DNA of 38,363 bases from Promethearchaeota archaeon (GCA_019057735.1 JAHLWV010000003.1:1-38363); one strand, 5' to 3'; counted from the first letter of the stretch, positions 1 through 8,378 are shown. Notes: a model not told the origin generated them from the sequence alone. Translations and numbers: made by a program.

Positions 1-119
1 TTAATGCTTTCTCCTTTTTAAAAAAATTCTAATTTTTATTTAAAAACTTTAATAACTAAGAGAAACTAAGATATTTTGATCTATTTTTTACTAAGTGTAA
101 TTATTGTGTTCTGCTAATA
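1..119. other. AT-rich upstream region, no gene
   Basis: No gene is visible here. It precedes the first DUF885-like gene. Read on the minus strand, positions 11-18 give an AAAAGGAG Shine-Dalgarno-like string about ten bases from the window edge. A divergent gene may therefore start just outside the window, but this cannot be tested here. Confidence 0.3.
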
Positions 120-1331
120 ATGACAAAAATATCCGAGTTTGGAAAAGACTATCTTCTACTGGCTCTGCGAATTGGCAAACACATTAAGGGATATGTTGAT
201 TTTTATTATGGTCCAGAAAAATTTCGGCAAATTGTTGAAAATGAATCTCTAAAATCACCAAACAAATTGTTAAAAGATTCCATCGCTTTAATTAAACAAC
301 TTGGGGCACAAGGTTATAAAATAAAGCGTGAGCGATACTTAGAAAAAATGCTTATAGCAATGAAGACTTCAATAGAATTACTCATCGGTATCGAAATTCC
401 TATTAAAGATCAATTTATGAAATTTTATGATGTAGATTTAAAACCAGCTAATGAATCTGAGTTAAGTAATTTAAAGGAAGAGTTTGAAGAGGCATATAGA
501 GGATCTGAAAGCTTAGAAGAACGCATGAATAAATTAAGAATTACTCGTAAAGTTCCTGAATCAAAGGTTTTTAAATTCTTTAAAAAAGCAGTCGACATAA
601 CAGAAAAGCAAACTAAGGAATTATTCATTGATCTCTTACCAAAAAATGAAAGAATAATTATAGATGTAGTAAAAAATGATAATTCAAGTGAAAAAGTAAA
701 ATGGAACTGCTATAATTGGTATTTGGGTAAATTTACTAGTCGGATTGAGGTTAATCCTAATTACCAAATGTATTGGACTGTTTTTTTATCATATTCCTCT
801 CATGAAGCCTATCCCGGACATCATACTGAGTTTGTTGTAAAGGAAGAAAGACTTTATCGCGAGCTAAACCAATTTGAGCATTCCATCTTAATTCTCCATT
901 CACCAAAATTAGTAATTTCAGAGGGAATCGCCAATAAAGCAATTTCTATACTATTTTCAAATCAAGAAGTAGCTGAAATTGGGTTAAATGAATTTTGTCC
1001 AGATGCTTCAAAAGAATACTCTCTTGAAGAATTGGTTTTACAAGATAAGGTTAAAAGAAAAATTCCTCTTTTTTGGTATAATTTTGCCTATCATGCATTA
1101 GTTGACAGGTATAATGAGAAAGAATTAATGTTATATGGAAAAAATTTTGAAATTTTTAGCAATGAAGATTTGATTACAGGAATAGAAAGAATGTCAACTC
1201 CCGCATATTCAAATAACGCTTTTATGTATTACATTGGAAACAATATTTTAAAGTCCTACGGAGATGTACCTTCATTAAAGGAATTTCAAAATTTACTCGT
1301 TAATCCAATTTTGCCATCTGATTTAATTTAA
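120..1331 (+). CDS. DUF885-like metallopeptidase-like protein (paralogue 1)
   Basis: This 403-residue protein lacks a signal peptide or membrane segment, so it is probably cytosolic. Residues 228-235 read HEAYPGHH, the zinc-binding-like signature I associate with DUF885 proteins, and S-E-G at 267-269 can supply a downstream glutamate ligand in gluzincin fashion. Classical DUF885 proteins are longer, about 550-600 residues, so this is a short divergent branch, and peptidase activity is inferred. A paralogue of exactly the same length lies at 23839-25050 on the other strand; the two align end to end with frequent identical blocks such as IKGYVDFYYGPEK. Both copies are followed by the same small SD/micro-ORF/hairpin module, which suggests a functional link. 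The ATG start is the first in frame and matches the start of the paralogue. Confidence 0.75.
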   Translation: MTKISEFGKDYLLLALRIGKHIKGYVDFYYGPEKFRQIVENESLKSPNKLLKDSIALIKQLGAQGYKIKRERYLEKMLIAMKTSIELLIGIEIPIKDQFMKFYDVDLKPANESELSNLKEEFEEAYRGSESLEERMNKLRITRKVPESKVFKFFKKAVDITEKQTKELFIDLLPKNERIIIDVVKNDNSSEKVKWNCYNWYLGKFTSRIEVNPNYQMYWTVFLSYSSHEAYPGHHTEFVVKEERLYRELNQFEHSILILHSPKLVISEGIANKAISILFSNQEVAEIGLNEFCPDASKEYSLEELVLQDKVKRKIPLFWYNFAYHALVDRYNEKELMLYGKNFEIFSNEDLITGIERMSTPAYSNNAFMYYIGNNILKSYGDVPSLKEFQNLLVNPILPSDLI

Positions 1332-1529
1332 CAAAAAATTTTGAGCTTTTTTTTAAATTTAGATGGATACAGAAAAAATTTCTGAAAAGGATAATTGACT
1401 GAATTTTTATTGAAGTTTAAATAACCTTTTTGAAATTAAAATGCGTAAGAGAAAAAAGTTATTCAGATTATTATTCAAAATTTTAAGAATAGATTAAAAA
1501 CATTTAAACTCACACATAAGGTGGATAAT

Positions 1530-1559
1530 ATGCCTGGTCGAGCTGGAGACGTACCTTAA
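1530..1559 (+). CDS. Putative 9-residue micropeptide MPGRAGDVP (copy A)
   Basis: The ATG-to-TAA frame encodes MPGRAGDVP. AAGGTGG at 1518-1524 sits five bases upstream of the ATG. Compared with MLGQTGGVP (copy B) and MPGEVGSVP (copy C), Met1, Gly3, Gly6, Val8, Pro9 and the TAA are shared; the Gly6 and Pro9 codons vary synonymously, while residues 2, 4, 5 and 7 vary in amino acid. This looks like a peptide with a fixed Gly/Pro frame and variable positions. Translation is not proven: TGGT and ACCA bracketing the frame in copies B and C could also form a small RNA stem. Nine-residue genes are rare but precedented (the heptapeptide precursor gene of microcin C). Confidence 0.4.
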   Translation: MPGRAGDVP

Positions 1560-1562
1560 TTT

Positions 1563-1635
1563 GGTGCTGTTTATAAGAGTAATTTACCTAAAATCTCTTA
1601 ATAAGCCCACCATTTATTTTTCTTTCTTTTTTTTA
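1563..1635 (+). terminator. Hairpin plus T tract of copy A
   Basis: GGTG (1563-1566) pairs with CACC (1608-1611), and TTATAAGAG (1571-1579) pairs imperfectly with the arm starting CTCTT (1595-1599). A T-rich tract follows to 1635. Archaeal transcription ends at U tracts, so this probably ends the unit. The base pair composition differs in the other two copies while pairing is retained. Confidence 0.5.
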
Positions 1636-1674
1636 ATAAAAAAACACAACTTAAAAATAAAGAGAATGATTAAA

Positions 1675-1704
1675 ATGCTTGGTCAAACTGGTGGCGTACC
1701 ATAA
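1675..1704 (+). CDS. Putative 9-residue micropeptide MLGQTGGVP (copy B)
   Basis: ATG to TAA encodes MLGQTGGVP, ending three bases before the hairpin base at 1708, as in copy A. The frame, length and the G3, G6, V8, P9 residues match the other copies. The SD is weak, so expression is less certain than for copy C. Confidence 0.38.
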   Translation: MLGQTGGVP

Positions 1705-1707
1705 ACG

Positions 1708-1773
1708 GGTGTTTTTATAAGGCCAATTTGCTTATACATTCTTTATAATAGCACTCTTTATTTCTTTTCTTTT
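1708..1773 (+). terminator. Hairpin plus T tract of copy B
   Basis: GTG at 1709-1711 pairs with CAC at 1752-1754, and TTTTATAAG pairs with CTTTATAA around 1741-1748 with a bulge. A T/C-rich tract (1755-1773) follows. It has the same architecture as copies A and C. Confidence 0.5.
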
Positions 1774-1774
1774 G

Positions 1775-1969
1775 TATATCTCTTGTTAATGTATTAAGAA
1801 ATCGTAGAAAGGAATCAAAAAGATGAAAAAGAGAGTGTATTGTTCGGAAAAAAATTGAGTAACTGGTGAATTGAAAGGAATAAGTTTAGGGATGCTTATA
1901 TAAAAAATAACTCTGGAAAAATCTATATACAAATATGAGATTTTTTTCAATTCTAACGAAGATAAGAAG
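1775..1969. other. Intergenic stretch before tRNA-Arg
   Basis: About 195 bases without a convincing gene. It holds the downstream flank of module B and the 3' flank of the tRNA on the opposite strand. A 12-codon open frame at 1823-1858 with a weak SD was considered and rejected. Confidence 0.4.
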
Positions 1970-2044
1970 CGGACCTGGCAGGAATCGAACCTGCGATCTT
2001 CGGATTAGAAGTCCGACGCCATATCCAGGCTTGGCTACAGGTCC
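1970..2044 (-). tRNA. tRNA-Arg (TCT)
   Basis: On the minus strand the cloverleaf folds completely. The acceptor stem is GGACCTG with CAGGTCC and discriminator G. The D arm is GCCA/TGGC. The anticodon arm is TCGGA/TCCGA with loop CTTCTAA, giving anticodon TCT (reads AGA). The T arm is GCAGG/CCTGC with loop TTCGAAT. Length is 75 nt with no intron and no encoded CCA, so CCA is added after transcription, as is usual in many archaea. Confidence 0.95.
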
Positions 2045-2337
2045 TACTAATTATTGTATTATTAAGAATGTAATATTATCTAAAAACTTTATTATGTCTC
2101 ATATCCTCCAACATACACATTAGATTGTAGTTTTATATAACTGGGTGAAGAACTAAGAAATACTTTTTTTTAAGCTTCTGGAAATACATCTCAATCTAAT
2201 TAATTAACCTTTACCACAGCAAATTATTTTTAGGTTTTAATAATTAATAAATCATTAATAGATGGTTTTTTTTATATTTGATGTATATTAATTAACAAAT
2301 TAATATTTTTGAATCACCTTTATGAACCAAGAATTCC
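2045..2337. other. Intergenic promoter region of tRNA-Arg and nuclease gene
   Basis: AT-rich 293-base gap. An A/T-rich TATA-like element around 2072-2086 (minus strand) could drive the tRNA. AT-rich sequence near 2270-2310 probably holds the promoter of the nuclease gene. Nothing else was recognised. Confidence 0.3.
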
Positions 2338-3063
2338 ATGCTTAAGAAAAAATTATTTATTCATCAGAATATCCCATATGCCTTTAACTGGAATATCGCA
2401 CACCACAAACAAAAAATATCTCCTGAAAATCCTTATCGAGAGGAATTTAAAACTCTGGGTTCTTACTTTAAAAAGATTTACCAAGGAACCATACCGAATG
2501 AGTTATTCAATACACGCAACCTTCCACGCGTCTCGCAATTTAAAATCCGAGGTTTGAGACCCGCTTTCATAAACAGTTTTAGTAAAAAATTAATACGAGA
2601 GGGAAAAATAAAGCAATATGGTTCAGATTCAAAATTACCGAATTACGCCAATACCGTTTATGAAAATTTTAGAGTTAACAAAATTGGTAAAAAACCTGGG
2701 CACGAACCGATTTTAAAGAATATTTTAATCAAAGATAGCAATTCTGTTGCGATTGAAATACCTATATGGAAAAAAAAGGATAATAAAGTAGTAACCGGAC
2801 ATATCGATCTTATCCAAATAGAAAATAATCTAGTCAAGGTAATAGATTATAAGCCAGAAGGGAAATTTATGATCTCTCTACCACAAGTTGCCACTTACGG
2901 TCTTTTAATTAAGTCCATGTTCAATTTACATAAAATTAAGTGCGTTTCCTTTAATAAGAAGGAGGCCTGGGAATACGATCCAGATATTCTATTGTCTGAT
3001 GTTAAAAACTACTTAATCTCACAGAGAGTTAACAATAGAACTTGGGAAGACTTCTTGATATAG
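2338..3063 (+). CDS. PD-(D/E)XK superfamily nuclease (Cas4/RecB-like fold)
   Basis: This 241-residue protein carries the nuclease core in its second half: G-H-I-D at 154-157, then V-I-D-Y-K at 168-172, followed by Q183...Y187 (QVATY), the order seen in RecB/Cas4-type PD-(D/E)XK nucleases. H122 and E123 upstream may form part of motif I. The N-terminal 110 residues are basic and match nothing I recognise. There are no cysteines arranged for an Fe-S cluster as in true Cas4, and no CRISPR genes are nearby, so a DNA repair or RNA/DNA processing role is more likely than CRISPR adaptation. The ATG start has no strong SD, and transcription may be leaderless. Confidence 0.7.
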   Translation: MLKKKLFIHQNIPYAFNWNIAHHKQKISPENPYREEFKTLGSYFKKIYQGTIPNELFNTRNLPRVSQFKIRGLRPAFINSFSKKLIREGKIKQYGSDSKLPNYANTVYENFRVNKIGKKPGHEPILKNILIKDSNSVAIEIPIWKKKDNKVVTGHIDLIQIENNLVKVIDYKPEGKFMISLPQVATYGLLIKSMFNLHKIKCVSFNKKEAWEYDPDILLSDVKNYLISQRVNNRTWEDFLI

Positions 3064-3070
3064 GTAAAAT

Positions 3071-3343
3071 CTACTTCAATTTTGTTTTTACTTTTTGGGC
3101 TGATTTATTACTCCCCTCTTCTTTTGGAATGACAAATCTTCGAAGTAACAAATAACAAATGATAAGACTTATTACTTCAATGGTAATTCCAGCAAAGGCA
3201 ATTATAGTACCGTTAAAACCTGCAAATCTTAGGAATATTGCAAGAGCTAAACCAGAAATTGTAAGTCCTACAAGAAGTATTCCAATTAAAATCTGTGAAA
3301 ACGAAGATTTTATGTATCCTAATTCCTTTTTTAACCAGGGCAT
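3071..3343 (-). CDS. Small two-helix membrane protein, unknown
   Basis: A 90-residue protein with two hydrophobic segments (about residues 17-39 and 44-70) and a basic tail (KVKTKLK). It is convergent with the nuclease gene, only seven bases apart. I recognise no family. The amphipathic N-terminus MPWLKKELGYIK and positive C-terminus suggest an integral membrane protein, but orientation cannot be fixed. Confidence 0.6.
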   Translation of the reverse strand: MPWLKKELGYIKSSFSQILIGILLVGLTISGLALAIFLRFAGFNGTIIAFAGITIEVISLIICYLLLRRFVIPKEEGSNKSAQKVKTKLK

Positions 3344-3444
3344 AAGTAAATCAAATGAATTTAAATAGAGTTTTAGTGTTAAATTGTAAGTAAATTAAAT
3401 TATATTAATTTTAAAATTTTTGTTATTTCTTATTGAAGCGTTTA

Positions 3445-5856
3445 CTATTTTTTCGGTTTCTTCTTAAATTTAATGTAGAGCGCTTTATCGAAAAAACTCC
3501 CAATTTTTATGGCAATATTATTAGAAATTTGGTAGCGTTCTCCTTCTAACATCTCTTTAATTTCTTCGGGGTTCGGAGAACGATGCAGTCTCTCAGAAAT
3601 TACTTCATCAATATAAGTAGAAATATCATGTTTTATTCTTTCCATATCGGTTATTTTCATATCTGGGACGAAAAATTTAATTTTTTCGACCGCAAACAGA
3701 TAAAACTCGCAGAATCTAGAAAAAATATCGCCCTTTAATCCACTGTGTAACTGAATTTGTTCAGTTAGTGTTTTTGTATCTTTTTTACTCCAATAAAATT
3801 GTTGTGGATTCACCCCACGACGGCTAATTCCCATTAGATTTGATGTAATTTTACGTTCGATCCAATTAAATGTGCTATCTTGGCGTAATTTAATAATTTC
3901 TTTTTTCTTATCATCTTCTTTCTTTTTTTTTTCTACATTCGCACTTTCAATTTTAACCTTTTCTAATTCTACTAATTCTTCAAATCTTTTTATTAGATCG
4001 TAAGCTACACAATACGATACAGGAGATACTAGGTCCGCTTTTAGTTTTAAGGGTGATATCCCTTTATAAACAAAACTTTCTTGGTTCCTTAACTCTGACA
4101 TACTTTCTTTGAGAGATTTTATCTTCAAACGCGATAATATAAAACCATTTATAAGAAAAACTTGATTAACAGCATTAAAAACTACTACTAGTTGTTTTTG
4201 TCTTTTCATAGTTCTCTCGATACTTAACTCTTCCAATTTAACTTGAACCCAATCTTCAAAACCTTTGTTTTCTGTAACCACCATTAAAGCCCGTGAGTAA
4301 ATCGCCTTATCGTTTGAAATTATACCATATAACTCTATTATCCTGCTTAATTGCCTTAGAATTTTCGACAATAAATTGTAAAATAAATCTGTTACTATAT
4401 TACTTATTATCTCATCATAGTTAAGAAGAAGAAGTATTTGGGAGTAATTGCTTAAATTCAAACCTTGAAAGAAAATCTTGTCAACCGTTTGTTTTTTCCT
4501 TACAAACTCTCTCAGGTCGTTTACATTAATCTCTGTCTTATCCTCTAAAATATCCCATAACTCGTTATATTCAGTTTCATTTCTATAGAGAATTTTAAAT
4601 AAATCAAATTCAACATTATCAGCAACTTTTGTAATAAATTTCTCAAGATACGGAAATTTCATGCTACATAAGGCTTTTTTGGCAACATTGATCAAGTTTT
4701 TTTGATTGTCATTTAACAAGATTAGATCTTGTTTTTTTATATTATATCTTATCATGCTTTTCTGTACATTTTCAGCTAACTCATAATCAACATTCATTAA
4801 ATGTAAAATATCCTTAATTCCCCTCTTATTAAGTAAATAAATAGCATCCTCAAAACTTGATTCATTTAAACTTTGAAGGAAGTAGATAAAATCATTTGGA
4901 TTCTTTTTTAACTGCTTAATTAGAGCAATTTTTAATTCTGAAAGAATCATCTTTTCAAATTCATCATATTTAAGATCTTCCTTAAAGGCGTTTTCAATTG
5001 ATTTGATAGTTTCTTTTTTTAAATTATTCCCTTCAATAAAAGTTTTTAGTCCTGATATGGATATAGGAAATTTATTTAATTCATATTCCATTATACGTTT
5101 CTTTATCATCCGGATAGACATTGTTTGGATTTGTAATTCCTTATAAGATTTAAATTCAAATTGGTTTTGCATCCTCTCGATTATTCTATTTAGAGTAAAA
5201 ACCTCAATGAATTTATCTTCTTTCTCTTCTTTCTTTAATTGTTCTTCAATTGGAAGCGAGACGCCTTTAAACGCAGCACTTTCTTCTAAAATTTCATTTT
5301 TTACGATTTCATTTAAACCAATAATGTCTCCTATAAAATCGTAAAAATAATAGGATGGTGATTTAGATATAATATTCAACAGTTCTCGTTCAATTTTATT
5401 TTCAATTTCCTCTATTCTTTTTCTTCTCTGAGATTGTTGTAGGCGACCTAGCCTTTCGTCTATTAACAATGATAAGAACATATTTTCTAAATTAATAATT
5501 TCATCGAATAGAGCTCTTTCTAATTCAAAAGAATTTTTTAAAAAAATCTCAACTTCTTCCATTAGAATATGCTTCTCTTCCATTTCAAGCTGTTTAGTCG
5601 AATCAACTGTCAACTTGTTTGCATCTAAAGATTCTTCTACTTTTATACCCATGTAATGGTACAAATGAACTGCTGCTGTAGCGATTAGGAGAGATCGTAG
5701 TGTAGGTTCTTTACGAATCAATTCGAAAATTTTTTCTTTATCAGCTTCTCTTTTCAAATGGGAAATTATTAAATCTACAGTCTGAAAAAACCTCGAAGCA
5801 CTTTCAGTTGCTGTTGATTTTCTTTTTACTCCACTTATCATAATTTTTTTATCCAC
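3445..5856 (-). CDS. Large unknown helical protein B (803 aa), second gene of a pair
   Basis: An 803-residue protein with no signal peptide or membrane span. It is charged and predicted mostly alpha-helical, with coiled-coil-like stretches (about 110-160 and 615-650, the latter a run of Lys/Glu/Asp after VEKKKKEDD). No catalytic motif, P-loop, zinc site or known fold was recognised. The C-terminal part (about 660-800) is the least repetitive and may be a folded domain. The start overlaps the end of the upstream gene by 19 bases, so the two are translationally coupled and probably work together. The neighbouring divergent Roadblock gene hints at a cytoskeletal or vesicle-like role, but that is guilt by association only. 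Confidence 0.75.
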   Translation of the reverse strand: MDKKIMISGVKRKSTATESASRFFQTVDLIISHLKREADKEKIFELIRKEPTLRSLLIATAAVHLYHYMGIKVEESLDANKLTVDSTKQLEMEEKHILMEEVEIFLKNSFELERALFDEIINLENMFLSLLIDERLGRLQQSQRRKRIEEIENKIERELLNIISKSPSYYFYDFIGDIIGLNEIVKNEILEESAAFKGVSLPIEEQLKKEEKEDKFIEVFTLNRIIERMQNQFEFKSYKELQIQTMSIRMIKKRIMEYELNKFPISISGLKTFIEGNNLKKETIKSIENAFKEDLKYDEFEKMILSELKIALIKQLKKNPNDFIYFLQSLNESSFEDAIYLLNKRGIKDILHLMNVDYELAENVQKSMIRYNIKKQDLILLNDNQKNLINVAKKALCSMKFPYLEKFITKVADNVEFDLFKILYRNETEYNELWDILEDKTEINVNDLREFVRKKQTVDKIFFQGLNLSNYSQILLLLNYDEIISNIVTDLFYNLLSKILRQLSRIIELYGIISNDKAIYSRALMVVTENKGFEDWVQVKLEELSIERTMKRQKQLVVVFNAVNQVFLINGFILSRLKIKSLKESMSELRNQESFVYKGISPLKLKADLVSPVSYCVAYDLIKRFEELVELEKVKIESANVEKKKKEDDKKKEIIKLRQDSTFNWIERKITSNLMGISRRGVNPQQFYWSKKDTKTLTEQIQLHSGLKGDIFSRFCEFYLFAVEKIKFFVPDMKITDMERIKHDISTYIDEVISERLHRSPNPEEIKEMLEGERYQISNNIAIKIGSFFDKALYIKFKKKPKK

Positions 5857-8144
5857 TCTCTGTATACTTCCTTAAAATTGTCTGCAATATCATATTTTGC
5901 TTTATTGTGCCAGTATTTAAACTCAAAAACATGAAATAAGTCAGCGTTGAATAAATCAACTTCTTCCGCAGTTAGTACTTGTTTCAAAATCAAAGAAACA
6001 GGCCGAGGTATTAATTTTGAAAAATATCTAAGCTCATTTTTCTTCACATAATTATAAAATGTGTTCTGTTCATCAATACTAAGGTAATTTTTAGGGATAA
6101 TTTTTTCTGGCTCAATTTTAAATAAGTTAATCTCTTTTTCAACCTTATTTTGGATATATTTTGGAAATTCAGTTTTTATACCAATACAAAATTCATACTG
6201 TTTATAGAAATCTATCAAAATTTCTTTTTCTACATCATTTGAAATTCTTAAAATATATTTGTCTAAAAATTTGAGGAATGCTTCTGGTTCCTGCTCGTTT
6301 GATTCACGTTCTTCTAAATATTTTATAAATTCAAATAATGTTTCGTCTAAAGACCACTCCCGTATTTCTTCAATACTAAAAAATTTCTTAGCATAATCCT
6401 TTATCCATTCTAATATATATGTTTTCCAAGTTAAATTTATCGCTCCTATTCGCTTTTCTAAGAAGCGATGGAATCTATTTGCAAAAGTTACTGGATCACT
6501 AATTTCTTTATCTGGTTCTTCTTTAAGAAATCGATTAATAGTAGTATATCTCAGAATGTAGCTTAATAAATACTTTAATTCATCTGAAAACCGTTCAAAT
6601 TTCTTTACGTGCGAGTCTATTAAATTTGAATCTTTTTCCATTTGGACTTCGGCGAAGGCAATTAAGTCACTAATATTTAAATTAATGCTACCATAGAACG
6701 ATTTGATGTTGTCATTTACTAACTTTTTAAATTCTTTATTTAGTATTTCTTCGTTAAAAACACCAACTTTTAATAATACAAATGGATTTATCTCGATCTG
6801 CGACATTAAATGTTGTTCGAATTTACCCAAAATATTTTGCCCTAAATTTTTAGAAGGTTTTTGTTCATTTTCAAATTTTTCATGTAAAATTCTAATAAAG
6901 TGAGAGATCAAAGTATTCAATCTACGGTGTGATAAATATCGCGGAAACGAGTTTCTAATACTACTAATGCTATTTTTAAGGACTTCAGCAAAATAATTAA
7001 TTACAGAACCTAATTCACTTGCCCTCAGCTTTTCTTCACTAATAATTGAAAGAGTCATTGAATTTATTGCTAATTCGCTGATAGTTCTATAAAAATCAAT
7101 ACTATCTTCAGAATTTTCAATTATAAATGAGCTATATTTTTCTAACAACTCCGAGATATTGCCTATTTCGCCGGTTGTTAGGAATTTCTTAGAAATTTTT
7201 AAAAAATTATCAACTTTGACATTAAAATCAGTTAACATTTTTTCCATATAGGAAATAATTTCAACACCAGAGAAGAGTTTTTGATTTTTACCAAAACTTT
7301 CCTCGATTTTAGCTACAAAAAATGATATTACTTTTTCTTGGATTTCATCTGTTGTCCCAGTATTAGCTAATTTTAATAAATTGGTTCCTAGGATTAACGT
7401 TTTTTCAATAATAAAATTTGCACTCGGCTCTGAAATAGCATATTTAAGGTGATCTATGTTTGACTTTCCAATATATGGTGATTTAAGCCGATCATATTTT
7501 TGATTTGTAAATTTAATCTCAATAGGGCTTTTATTCCAGAGATAATCTACATCCGTTCTTATCGATCCATAAGTAGACAACATTTCTTTTTCAGTTGGTA
7601 AAGAAACGCTTAAGCCTATTAATTTTTTATTCCATTTATCCTCAATCAAATCCCCATAAAGCTTTTTGCTAAATCGAGTAGCAAATTTATTATATATTTG
7701 AATTTTTTTTTGATGTTCTAATCCGGGATGATTAGAAAACTCTTCTACTTCGTAAAATAATTTACTTATATGGTTAATTGATTCTCTTGATTTGTGTGGA
7801 TCTAGATATCCCGTTTCTGGTTTTAAAGCAAGTAATAAACTTTCACATTCCTTATATTTACCGGGAATGAGTACCATTGATTTTGGGTAAATTTTTATTT
7901 GAGCGTCTTTTTGGTCGAAATTGTACAACTCAAATTCTATTGAAAATACTTCAGAACCAGCAAAATCCCTCAACATAGCATTATACATTCGAAGGTATGT
8001 TATTACTTCCTTAGAAAGCTCGTTAACCATTTCTTTAGTTAGTTTTCCTGGTCCTATTACATCTCCCGCTATTAAATCTGTAGGACTAGAGTACCCAAAG
8101 ATTAATGAAAATTGAAAATTAATAGACTCACGTGTAGTTATCAT
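5838..8144 (-). CDS. Large unknown helical protein A (about 768 aa), first gene of a pair
   Basis: I chose the ATG at 8144 because a TATA-like element (TTTATAAA around 8171-8178, minus strand) would place transcription start close to it, giving a leaderless mRNA. An in-frame TTG at 8162 would add six residues but lies too near that box. The first 120 residues look like a compact alpha/beta domain (RESINFQFSLIFGYSSPTDL, then alternating strands). The rest is a long helical array without recognisable motifs. No membrane segment is present. It overlaps the 803-residue gene by 19 bases. The two proteins share composition and size but not obvious sequence, so they could form a hetero-oligomeric scaffold. 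Function unknown. Confidence 0.75.
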   Translation of the reverse strand: MITTRESINFQFSLIFGYSSPTDLIAGDVIGPGKLTKEMVNELSKEVITYLRMYNAMLRDFAGSEVFSIEFELYNFDQKDAQIKIYPKSMVLIPGKYKECESLLLALKPETGYLDPHKSRESINHISKLFYEVEEFSNHPGLEHQKKIQIYNKFATRFSKKLYGDLIEDKWNKKLIGLSVSLPTEKEMLSTYGSIRTDVDYLWNKSPIEIKFTNQKYDRLKSPYIGKSNIDHLKYAISEPSANFIIEKTLILGTNLLKLANTGTTDEIQEKVISFFVAKIEESFGKNQKLFSGVEIISYMEKMLTDFNVKVDNFLKISKKFLTTGEIGNISELLEKYSSFIIENSEDSIDFYRTISELAINSMTLSIISEEKLRASELGSVINYFAEVLKNSISSIRNSFPRYLSHRRLNTLISHFIRILHEKFENEQKPSKNLGQNILGKFEQHLMSQIEINPFVLLKVGVFNEEILNKEFKKLVNDNIKSFYGSINLNISDLIAFAEVQMEKDSNLIDSHVKKFERFSDELKYLLSYILRYTTINRFLKEEPDKEISDPVTFANRFHRFLEKRIGAINLTWKTYILEWIKDYAKKFFSIEEIREWSLDETLFEFIKYLEERESNEQEPEAFLKFLDKYILRISNDVEKEILIDFYKQYEFCIGIKTEFPKYIQNKVEKEINLFKIEPEKIIPKNYLSIDEQNTFYNYVKKNELRYFSKLIPRPVSLILKQVLTAEEVDLFNADLFHVFEFKYWHNKAKYDIADNFKEVYREWIKKL

Positions 8145-8162
8145 AATTTCGTTTTTTTTCAA

Positions 8163-8378
8163 ATCTATTTTTATAAAAGATAAAAATCATACATTTTAAC
8201 TTTTAGCAATAGATTTTTTTTGCATTTTTTGTATTACTGTTTATCATTATTTTTCTATGTATTAATTAATAATTGTAGAGAAGAAAAAATAAAGAAATAA
8301 AAAGTATCAATATTATATTAATAATAGTTAAGTGAAGTAAAACCTAAAATAGCAATCTACCGTGGATGGTGATACGAA
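8163..8378. promoter_or_regulatory. Divergent promoter region between unknown pair and Roadblock gene
   Basis: A TATA-like TTTATAAA at about 8171-8178 faces the minus-strand gene pair. AT-rich elements near 8300-8335 (ATATTATATTAATAATAG) can serve the Roadblock gene. The shared 216-base region would allow joint control. Confidence 0.4.

Larger units (their letters stand above)
1518..1635 (+). ncRNA. Mini-module copy A: SD, 9-codon ORF, hairpin, T tract
   Basis: This is one of three related units in the window (A here, B at 1659-1774, C at 23400-23520 minus). Order of parts: a Shine-Dalgarno-like AAGGTGG, an ATG with eight further codons and TAA, three bases, a hairpin whose base pairs GGTG with CACC, and a T-rich tract. 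It begins 187 bases after the end of the first DUF885-like gene. The units differ in sequence, yet the micro-ORF length, its spacing to the hairpin and the hairpin pairing are kept. A short transcript of roughly 100 nt is inferred. I do not recognise the family. It could be a micropeptide mRNA, a structured RNA or both. Confidence 0.55.
1659..1774 (+). ncRNA. Mini-module copy B: SD-like, 9-codon ORF, hairpin, T tract
   Basis: This tandem copy starts 24 bases after the T tract of copy A and has the same order of parts. Its SD-like element (AAAGAGA at 1659-1665) is weaker than in copies A and C. The sequence from ATTAAAATG through the micro-ORF and hairpin is closer to copy C than to copy A (shared ATTAAAATG, GTACCATAA, TTTATAATAGCA). 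After it lies about 160 bases with no gene, then a tRNA on the opposite strand, so the hairpin does not attenuate a downstream gene. Confidence 0.55.

Noticed and set aside
1518..1774. Modules A and B read as leader-peptide attenuators
   Set aside because: No gene follows on the same strand: tRNA-Arg is on the opposite strand, and copy C faces a convergent SDR.
1823..1858. A 12-codon frame (MKKRVYCSEKN) with a weak SD between module B and tRNA-Arg
   Set aside because: It has no counterpart near copy C or elsewhere in the window, and one short frame with a weak SD is expected by chance in AT-rich DNA.
2309..2557. An alternative 82-codon open frame overlapping the nuclease gene start
   Set aside because: It is out of frame with the PD-(D/E)XK gene, whose motifs are clear, and it has no recognisable protein pattern.
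2338..3063. Cas4 of a CRISPR system
   Set aside because: No Fe-S cysteines, no repeats and no other cas gene are present; only the general nuclease motifs are shared.
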